DNA of 64,000 nt from CAZPXZ01 sp965221505 (GTDB lineage: Bacteria; Pseudomonadota; Alphaproteobacteria; Rhodobacterales; CAZPXZ01), in NCBI GenBank assembly GCA_965221505.1, contig CBDCSI010000001.1, positions 2,046,001 to 2,110,000 of the forward strand. Reading direction: 5' to 3'. Positions 58,108-64,000 of the stretch are shown in pieces. Every line of letters begins with the position of its first letter. The stretch's first letter is position 1. The position numbers and the translations under genes were made by a program. The notes under the pieces are model-generated. The model was given only the letters and a program-made list of their open reading frames with translations. It made no database searches and was not told the DNA's origin.

Positions 58108-58716
58108 ATGCAACTGCCTGCGCTCAACGTCGTCGACATCGTCATCCTGCTGATCGTGGGCCTGTCGATGGCGCGCGGCTACCTCAACGGGGGGTTGCGG
58201 GAAATCGTCGGCCTGCTGGTCTGGTTGGGCGCCTTCGTGATCGCCTTCGTGTTCACGCCTTCGCTGCGGCCGCTGATGCCCGAGATCGGATTGTTCGGCG
58301 ACTACGCGGACGCGTGCCTGATCGCGACTTTCCTCTCGTTCATCGCCCTTTTCGTGGCCTCGCTGCTGGTCTTCTCGATGTTGTCGCCCATCGTCGGCAG
58401 CGCCTTCTCCCGGCGCGACGTCGGCACCGGCGACCAGCTTCTGGGTCTTGCGTTCGGCGCGGTGCGCGGCGCGGTAATCGTGCTGGTCGCGTATGTGGCG
58501 TACGACGCCATCGTCAACGAGCCGGACCAGCCGGATCTCCTCACCTCGGCGGCGTTCGCCCCGATGCTCCAGGACGGCGCGGACTGGCTTCGCAGCACGG
58601 ATCCGGACGACGTGCAGTCCTTTATCGGCGGCACGCTGGAATCGCTGACCGAAGCCTGCGGCTTTCTCGACCGGGCCCTCGGCGTCGTCGACCTGCCCGG
58701 CGGGAATCGGGCTTGA
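58108..58716 (+). CDS. cvpA: CvpA family membrane protein
   Basis: A 202-residue inner-membrane protein with four hydrophobic segments ('VVDIVILLIVGLSMARGYLN' first, where the 'GxxRGxxxG'-like turn is typical). CvpA proteins are needed for colicin V production in E. coli and affect envelope stress tolerance; the biochemical role is unclear. It directly precedes purF, the arrangement seen throughout proteobacteria, and its stop overlaps the purF TTG start (TTGA). Confidence 0.92.
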   Translation: MQLPALNVVDIVILLIVGLSMARGYLNGGLREIVGLLVWLGAFVIAFVFTPSLRPLMPEIGLFGDYADACLIATFLSFIALFVASLLVFSMLSPIVGSAFSRRDVGTGDQLLGLAFGAVRGAVIVLVAYVAYDAIVNEPDQPDLLTSAAFAPMLQDGADWLRSTDPDDVQSFIGGTLESLTEACGFLDRALGVVDLPGGNRA

Positions 58717-60173
58717 CGATTCGGGCCGAGGCTCCGGCCCGCTCCTGGCGGGAGGAGTGCGGCGTCTTCGGCATCATCGGTTGCGAGGACGCGGCGAGCT
58801 ACGTGGCGCTGGGGCTGCACGCCTTGCAGCACCGGGGGCAGGAAGCCTGCGGAATCCTCGCCTACGACGCGAAGAGCCGGGCGTTCAACAACGTCCGACG
58901 CGTCGGATTCGTGCGGGATCACTTCACCGAAAGGAAAGTCATCGACCTGGTGCCCGGCAACATCGCGGTGGGCCACGTTCGCTACGCCACTTCGAGCGTC
59001 AAGGGCGCCACCGCGATCCGGGACGTGCAGCCGCTGTTCGCCGAGTTCTCCCAGGGCGGCGTCGCGATTTCGCACAACGGCAACCTGACCAACTCGCAGG
59101 CGTTGCGGGAGGAGCTGATCCGGGCCGGCTCCATCTTCCAGTCCGGCGTCGACACCGAGTGCATCGTGCACCTGATGGCGCGCTCGCCGGCGCAGGACGT
59201 GATCGGCCGGATGAAGGACGCGCTCGCCCGGGTCGAGGGCGCATTCTCGATCATCGCGATGACCCGCACCAAGATGATCGGCGTGCGCGACCGGCACGGA
59301 ATTCGCCCGCTGGTGCTCGGATCTCTCGGCGGAGGATACGTCCTGGCGTCGGAAACCTGCGCACTCGACATCGTCGGCGCCAGCCTGGTTCGGGAGGTCG
59401 GCCCCGGCGAGATGATCGTCGTGGACCGGGACGGGCTGCGCTGCGAGAACCCGCTGCCGCGGGGACCGAGCCGCTTCTGCGTCTTCGAGCACGTCTATTT
59501 TTCGCGGCCGGACTCGATCTACGACGGGCTCAGCGTCTACGAGGTGCGCCGGCGCATCGGAGAGGAACTGGCCAGGGAGGCGCCGGCCGACGCGGATCTG
59601 GTGTGTCCCGTTCCCGACGGCGGCACGCCGGCCGCCATCGGATTCGCGCACCGCTCGAAGCTGCCCTTCGCATTCGGAATCGTCCGAAGCCCCTTCGTCG
59701 GGCGCACCTTCATCGAGCCGACCCACCAGATCCGGAACATGGGCGTCCGCCTGAAGCTCAACGTCAATCGAAGCCTCGTCTCCGGCAAGCGCGTGGTGCT
59801 GGTCGACGATTCGGTGGTGCGGGGCACGACGGTACGAAAGATCGCCACCATGCTGCAGGAGGCCGGCGCCCGGTCGGTGCATTTCCGGGTCGCGAGTCCG
59901 CCGACGCGCTGGCCCTGCTTCTACGGCGTCGACACGCCGGACCGAAGCGACCTTCTGGCGGCGAACATGGAGCCGGAATCCATCGCGAAAGCGGTCGGCG
60001 TCGACACGCTGCGGTTCGTCTCGATCGACGGACTGTATCGGGCCTGCGGGCTGCCCGGAGGCCGGAACGGAGAAGACCGGCGGTTCTGCGACGCGTGTTT
60101 TACGGGCGAATACCCGATCGTTCGGGCCGACCGGGAGCGGACGCAGTCGCTTCCTCTCGACATGCCGCACTGA
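58713..60173 (+). CDS. purF: amidophosphoribosyltransferase
   Basis: The first committed enzyme of purine synthesis, transferring glutamine nitrogen to PRPP. About 486 residues from a TTG start that overlaps the cvpA stop; no ATG or GTG is suitably placed. A short propeptide ('MTIRAEAPARSWREE') precedes the catalytic Cys of 'CGVFGIIG', as in PurF enzymes that self-process. The PRPP loop is 'VVLVDDSVVRGTT'. Cys residues in 'SRFCVFEH', 'WPCFYGVD' and 'FCDACFTG' match the [4Fe-4S] ligands of the Bacillus-type enzyme, so this is probably the oxygen-sensitive cluster form, with 'Fe-S plus propeptide' features together. Confidence 0.95.
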   Translation: MTIRAEAPARSWREECGVFGIIGCEDAASYVALGLHALQHRGQEACGILAYDAKSRAFNNVRRVGFVRDHFTERKVIDLVPGNIAVGHVRYATSSVKGATAIRDVQPLFAEFSQGGVAISHNGNLTNSQALREELIRAGSIFQSGVDTECIVHLMARSPAQDVIGRMKDALARVEGAFSIIAMTRTKMIGVRDRHGIRPLVLGSLGGGYVLASETCALDIVGASLVREVGPGEMIVVDRDGLRCENPLPRGPSRFCVFEHVYFSRPDSIYDGLSVYEVRRRIGEELAREAPADADLVCPVPDGGTPAAIGFAHRSKLPFAFGIVRSPFVGRTFIEPTHQIRNMGVRLKLNVNRSLVSGKRVVLVDDSVVRGTTVRKIATMLQEAGARSVHFRVASPPTRWPCFYGVDTPDRSDLLAANMEPESIAKAVGVDTLRFVSIDGLYRACGLPGGRNGEDRRFCDACFTGEYPIVRADRERTQSLPLDMPH

Positions 60174-60192
60174 GCCTGGGGAGACTGTCCCG

Positions 60193-60867
60193 ATGCAGGC
60201 GGAGGCCGGGGGCCGAAGGGTCGCGCTCGTCACCGGAGCTTCACGGGGACTCGGCGCGGAGGTCGCCCTCGCGCTGGCGGAAGGCGGTTTGCACGTCGTG
60301 GCCGCGGCCCGGACGCAGGGAGCGCTCGAGGCGCTGGACGACCGCATCCGCGAGGCCGGTGGTACGGCCACCCTCGCCCCGCTCGACTTGACCCAGGCCG
60401 GCAGCGTCGAGGCGCTCGCCGGGGAAATCCGCTCGCGCTTCGGACGACTGGACGTCCTGGTGCACGCGGCGGGCGACGCGGCGCGCTTCACGCCGGTCCG
60501 GGACGTCGACCCGGCCGAATTCGAGCGACTGTGGCGATTGAACGCGGACGCCGCCCGTGCGCTCATGTCCGCGTTCGAATCGCCGCTCTCGCAATCTCGG
60601 GGCCGGGCTCGGTTCGTATGCGACCGACAGGTTTCGGGAGCGTACCGGGGAGCCTATGCAGCCACGAAGGCCGCCTTGCGCGCGCTGGTGGAGGCTTGGC
60701 GAGCCGAGTGCCCGCAAATCGACGTAGCCGCCTTCGATCCGCCGCCGATGGCGACGGCGCTCCGAGCGCAGGGACATCCCGGCGAACGCAGGGAAAACCT
60801 CGCAGACCCGCGTCAGGTTGCGAGAGTGCTCGTCCAGGGCCTCGTCCTCGCCGAACCGGCGGCGTAG
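60193..60867 (+). CDS. short-chain dehydrogenase/reductase
   Basis: A 224-residue SDR with the cofactor loop 'VALVTGASRGLGAEVALALA', 'LDVLVHAAGD' (variant of NNAG), and the catalytic Tyr-x3-Lys as 'YAATKAALRALV'. Members reduce carbonyls or oxidise alcohols with NAD(P)H; the substrate is unknown. It follows purF by 19 bases, an adjacency common in alphaproteobacteria, so co-transcription is likely though no functional tie to purine synthesis is established. Confidence 0.9.
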   Translation: MQAEAGGRRVALVTGASRGLGAEVALALAEGGLHVVAAARTQGALEALDDRIREAGGTATLAPLDLTQAGSVEALAGEIRSRFGRLDVLVHAAGDAARFTPVRDVDPAEFERLWRLNADAARALMSAFESPLSQSRGRARFVCDRQVSGAYRGAYAATKAALRALVEAWRAECPQIDVAAFDPPPMATALRAQGHPGERRENLADPRQVARVLVQGLVLAEPAA

Positions 60868-61200
60868 CGAGCGGCCGACCGACGACTCTCCTGAGCCCCT
60901 CGCAAGACCTCTCCCGGTCCGCCCTCGTTCCGGGGGACGAGTATCCAGCGCTGTCGGCGTACCGTGCCGATCCCGCGGCCCTCTTCGTCACGCAAGCCCG
61001 CGATCGTCCATTCCCGCTACTCTCCAGGGAGCGCACGAGCCGTGCGCCGTGCATCCCCAACCCAGCCTGTCCGAACCGGCCTTAGCGACTCCTCGAATCC
61101 GAAGGGGCATAGGCCCCGGCCGTCGCGGTCGGAGACCGGTTGCAAGGCTCCTGTCGGAAAACGAGGCGTCCGATCCCCTGAGGATCGTGGAGCGTATGTG
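60868..61200. other. 333-bp gap without a recognised gene
   Basis: No frame here shows motifs or a ribosome site. It separates the purF-SDR operon from the nucleotidyltransferase-like gene and presumably contains its promoter and the end of the upstream transcript. No obvious hairpin terminator was found. Confidence 0.5.
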
Positions 61201-61578
61201 ATGGCCCAGCCTCCCGACCTGTCTTGCGCCGACGCCCGGAACCCGATCCCCTTGCCTTCGCGAATCCGGGCGTCACCGGATCGAGTCGCGCAATACTGCG
61301 AACGCTGGCACGTGACCAGCTTTTGGCCTTTCGGTTCGGTTCTTCGGGACGACTTCGGCCCGGCAAGCCACATCGACGTCCACGTCGAGTTCCATCGCGA
61401 CCAAATACCCGGGCTCGCATTCGTCAGAACGGGAGACGAGTTGTCGGAGATCCTGGGCAGGCCAGTCGATCTACTGAACTGGACGGAAGTGAAATACGGC
61501 CCCAATCGCCTTCGACGCGACGAAGTTCCGGGATCCGCACGTCTCGTCTACGAGGACGGACTGTTCGCTTCCGCGTGA
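61201..61578 (+). CDS. orphan MNT-like nucleotidyltransferase domain protein
   Basis: A 125-residue protein with a minimal-nucleotidyltransferase fold: 'WPFGSVLRDDFGPASHIDVH' followed by 'GRPVDLLNWTEVK'. The GS motif is intact, the central pair normally Asp-x-Asp reads His-Ile-Asp, and the late Asp is in 'PVDLL'. MNT proteins usually partner a HEPN toxin and can act by transferring AMP. No HEPN gene is seen on either side, so it is an orphan, possibly a decayed antitoxin. The start is the ATG at 61201; longer frames upstream lack similarity. Confidence 0.75.
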   Translation: MAQPPDLSCADARNPIPLPSRIRASPDRVAQYCERWHVTSFWPFGSVLRDDFGPASHIDVHVEFHRDQIPGLAFVRTGDELSEILGRPVDLLNWTEVKYGPNRLRRDEVPGSARLVYEDGLFASA

Positions 61579-61944
61579 CGCGGAGCTGGCATCGCCATTG
61601 GTAACGCGGCCGAGGCACGTGGCCGTTGGAGAGGTGCGCGAGCCGAAGCTGGCGGCGGAACGTCCGTCGAACCGCGGATCGACGGCGCGCCCTGCGAAGA
61701 CGCGGCGCGGCATGGTCGAAGCGTTTCAACCGCGTAGACAGACTCTATCGTTCGCGCCTTCCGCCGGACTATTCCGGGCCGTACGGCTCCGAGGTACCTT
61801 GCGGACGACTTGGCGCAAACGCGCCGGATGCTGTACGGTCGTCGCGGGCAGAAACGCCGAAGCGTTTCGCCCCGCATCGGGCCTGCCGCCGCGCGGATTT
61901 GAGGCGCGGGACGCAGCGAAGGCGCACAGGAGAGGCAATTCCGC
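61579..61944. other. 366-bp gap without a recognised gene
   Basis: Open frames on both strands lack motifs; none resembles a HEPN protein that would partner the preceding nucleotidyltransferase. The final bases hold GGAGAGG about ten bases before the YeeE/YedE start. Confidence 0.5.
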
Positions 61945-62970
61945 ATGTTCGAGGAACTCGGTTTCGAGAATCTGACGCCGATCGCCGCATCCCTGATAGC
62001 GGGACTGGCGATCGGGGGCGCCTACGGAGTCCTGGCCCAGCGCAGTGCCCTGTGCCTGCGGCGCAGCCTCGTCGGAACGTGGCAGGAGTGCGCTCCTGCG
62101 ATGGGCGCCTGGGCGATGGCGTTTGCGACAGCGATCGCCGGCACGCGGCTTGCGGTGGCGCTCGACCTGGTCTCTTTCGATGCGCACCGCTTTCTCGCCT
62201 CGGACCTGCCGATCGCTTCCGCGCTCGTCGGAGGGGCCCTGTTCGGGGTCGGCATGGTGCTGGCGGGAGGCTGCGTCTCGCGCCTCACGGTGCTGGCCGG
62301 AACCGGCAACCTGCGATCCCTCCTGGTACTCCTGGTATTCGCCGTCACCGCTCATGCGGCGATGAAGGGCGTTCTGGCCCCAATCCGTTCGACGGCCGGC
62401 GCCGCGACCCTGCCGGCCGGAGAACTGTCGGCGCTCACGGCGGTCCCCGGCGGAGAGATCTGGCCAGTCGGCATCGCGCTTGCCGCGCTCGCGTTTGCCC
62501 TGCGCTCCCGCGCGCCGCTTTCCCATCTAGCGATGGCGGCGGCGGCCGGGTTGTTGGTGCCGCTCGCCTGGGTCGGCACGGGATTCGTGCTGCTGGACGA
62601 TTTCGACCCGATCCCGATGCAGTCGCTGGGATTTACCGCGCCCGTGGCCGACACGCTGTTCTGGGCCGTGGCGGCGACGTCGATTCCGGCAGGCTTCAGC
62701 GTCGGCCTGACGGCAGGCGTGTTGGTCGGCAGTCTCGTTGCGTCGATTTCCGCAGGCGAGTTCCGCTGGCAGAGCCTGGAAGGACCGCGGCAGACCGGGC
62801 GCTATCTGGCCGGCGCGGCGTTGATGGGCGTGGGCGGGGTGCTGGCCGGCGGCTGTTCGGTCGGCGCGGGTCTTTCCGGCGTCTCGACCGCCAGTATTGC
62901 GGCCTTGCTCGCGCTGGTCGCCATGGCCGCTTCGGCGAGGACCGCCGGGGCGGTCCTCGCTCTCAGATAG
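61945..62970 (+). CDS. YeeE/YedE family sulfur-compound transporter
   Basis: A 341-residue membrane protein with about nine hydrophobic segments and the conserved cysteines of the thiosulfate-carrier family: 'RSALCLRRS' near residue 35, 'LAGGCVSRLT' near 110 and 'LAGGCSVGAGLSG' near 308. Relatives import thiosulfate or move sulfane sulfur across the inner membrane. It ends five bases from the convergent flavocytochrome c sulfide dehydrogenase gene, consistent with a joint role in reduced-sulfur metabolism. Confidence 0.9.
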   Translation: MFEELGFENLTPIAASLIAGLAIGGAYGVLAQRSALCLRRSLVGTWQECAPAMGAWAMAFATAIAGTRLAVALDLVSFDAHRFLASDLPIASALVGGALFGVGMVLAGGCVSRLTVLAGTGNLRSLLVLLVFAVTAHAAMKGVLAPIRSTAGAATLPAGELSALTAVPGGEIWPVGIALAALAFALRSRAPLSHLAMAAAAGLLVPLAWVGTGFVLLDDFDPIPMQSLGFTAPVADTLFWAVAATSIPAGFSVGLTAGVLVGSLVASISAGEFRWQSLEGPRQTGRYLAGAALMGVGGVLAGGCSVGAGLSGVSTASIAALLALVAMAASARTAGAVLALR

Positions 62971-62975
62971 CCGGT

Positions 62976-64000
62976 TCAGCTGAACATGTCGGCCGAAATG
63001 GCGGAGTACCAACCGAGAGATTCCTCGTAGGTCTCCTTGCGGAGTTCCGCACTCTCGCCGGTCTGCGAGATGAAGCCCCCGGTATTCGCGATCTTCTCGT
63101 CGGTCGCCTCGTAGGAAGCGCCGACCTTGACGCCGTCGTCGGTAGCGATCAGCGACCAGCACGTATTGGCGAAGCGAGCCGGAAACACGCTCGAACCCGT
63201 CAGAGCTCCGCGAACCGCCATGGCGCAGACCTTCGCCTGGCTGTTGGCCGAAAAGCCCGACTTGGGCATGTCGCCCTGCAACGACGCGTCACCGAGCACA
63301 TGGATGTCTGCGTCCATACGACTTTGCATCGTGTGCGGCACCACTGGCGCCCAGCCGGAATCGTCGGTGATGCCCGCGACTGCCGCGATACGGCCCGCCT
63401 GCTGCGCCGGAATGACGTTGCAGACGTCCACCTTCGTCACCTCGCCGTCCACGACGACCTCCATGGCATCGGGCCGCACCTCGACGACGTCGCCCCCGAA
63501 ATCCGGGCCGATTCGCTCGATCATGCCGGGATAGTGGCGCTGCCACCCTTCCTCGAACAGCCCCTGCTTGGAGAACTTCTCCTTCGGATCGACGATCAAG
63601 ATCTTCGCCGTCGGATTTGACCGCTTCAGGACATGGGCGACCATCGAGATTCGCTCGTAGGGTCCCGGCGGGCATCGGAAGGGGTTCGGCGGAGCGACCA
63701 TGCAATAGACGCCGCCTTCCGGCATGGACTCGATCTGCGCCTTGAGCAACTGCGTCTGGGAGCCGGCCTTGTAGGCATGCGGCATGCGATTCTGGTGCGA
63801 CAGGTCCCAACCCGCCACCGAGTCCGGCCGGAAGTCGATGCCCGGCGAGAGTACGAGACGGTCGTACTGAAGGCTGCCCCCGCCCGCGAGGCCCACGCTG
63901 CGAGCGTCGCGATCGACGGACACGGCCCAGTCGTGCACGACGTTGATCCCGTGATTCGAAGCCAGCGCACCGTAGCTGTGTCCGATCGAATCGTAGTCGC
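62976..64000 (-). CDS. fccB: flavocytochrome c sulfide dehydrogenase flavoprotein subunit, 5' end off window
   Basis: The C-terminal 341 codons of the periplasmic flavoprotein that oxidises sulfide to sulfur and hands electrons to a cytochrome c. Visible signatures are 'YDRLVLSPGIDFRPDSVAGW', 'YCMVAPPNPFRCPPGPYER' (with a redox-active Cys), 'VIPAQQAGRIA', 'VLGDASLQGDMPKSGFSANS' (FAD contact) and 'NTCWSLIATDDGVKVGASY' with the second Cys. The gene reads left and its N-terminus, signal peptide and probable fccA neighbour lie right of the window. It implies capacity for sulfide oxidation. Confidence 0.93.
   Translation of the reverse strand, partial: DYDSIGHSYGALASNHGINVVHDWAVSVDRDARSVGLAGGGSLQYDRLVLSPGIDFRPDSVAGWDLSHQNRMPHAYKAGSQTQLLKAQIESMPEGGVYCMVAPPNPFRCPPGPYERISMVAHVLKRSNPTAKILIVDPKEKFSKQGLFEEGWQRHYPGMIERIGPDFGGDVVEVRPDAMEVVVDGEVTKVDVCNVIPAQQAGRIAAVAGITDDSGWAPVVPHTMQSRMDADIHVLGDASLQGDMPKSGFSANSQAKVCAMAVRGALTGSSVFPARFANTCWSLIATDDGVKVGASYEATDEKIANTGGFISQTGESAELRKETYEESLGWYSAISADMFS

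Overview
The window is GC-rich, dense bacterial DNA, most likely from an alphaproteobacterium. That placement rests on gene order: glyQ-glyS-(PPDK-like), cvpA-purF-SDR, a four-subunit soxBDAG sarcosine oxidase operon, and a flavocytochrome c sulfide dehydrogenase next to a YeeE/YedE carrier. It is inference from synteny; there is no rRNA gene, and I recognised no tRNA gene. Several intergenic stretches of 0.6-1.4 kb hold no convincing gene.

Left edge (1-8.5 kb): a leftward defence locus. A SNF2-type helicase (DrmD-like) and an Eco57I-type adenine methylase (DrmMI-like) form the signature pair of class 1 DISARM. They are followed by an excisionase-type helix-turn-helix protein cut by the window edge; drmA, drmB and drmC would have to lie further left. 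A DUF2283 protein flanks the locus on the other side.

8.7-12.8 kb: cobyric acid synthase (cobQ), a SufT/DUF59 protein, a small acidic orphan protein and mostly non-coding DNA, including an 11-base G tract.

13.1-23.9 kb: a galactoside regulon. A MalK-type ATPase and an IclR regulator read left. A sugar-binding protein, two permeases, GH36 alpha-galactosidase, 2-dehydro-3-deoxygalactonokinase, 2-dehydro-3-deoxy-6-phosphogalactonate aldolase and GH42 beta-galactosidase read right. The shared promoter region carries a KdgR-like inverted repeat. Both galactosidases look cytoplasmic, so intact galactosides are probably imported, cleaved and oxidised by the De Ley-Doudoroff route; the galactose-to-KDGal enzymes are not in the window.

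24.1-25.1 kb: a secreted cysteine-rich protein of unknown function. 26.5-33.6 kb: an eight-gene rightward operon with an NMT1/THI5-like ABC importer, a creatininase-family hydrolase, a cytosine/creatinine-deaminase-like amidohydrolase, an FAD-linked oxidase, a flavodoxin-fold reductase and a Rid protein lacking the RidA arginine. It looks like an uncharacterised N-heterocycle catabolic pathway. Sarcosine oxidase soxBDAG (35-40 kb, opposite strand), an EamA exporter and a class III aminotransferase follow, after iscA-type, tpiA and a small membrane gene.

42.8-49.3 kb: a giant autotransporter with Ig-like domains, eight near-identical 324-bp Calx-beta-like repeats and a C-terminal beta-barrel. 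50.5-56.1 kb: glycyl-tRNA synthetase (glyQ, glyS) with a pyruvate phosphate dikinase homologue whose ATP-binding domain looks degenerate. 56.3-60.9 kb: an orphan fused iron-type ABC permease, cvpA, purF and an SDR. 61.2-64 kb: an orphan MNT-like nucleotidyltransferase, a YeeE/YedE sulfur-compound carrier and a truncated flavocytochrome c sulfide dehydrogenase flavoprotein, pointing to reduced-sulfur oxidation.
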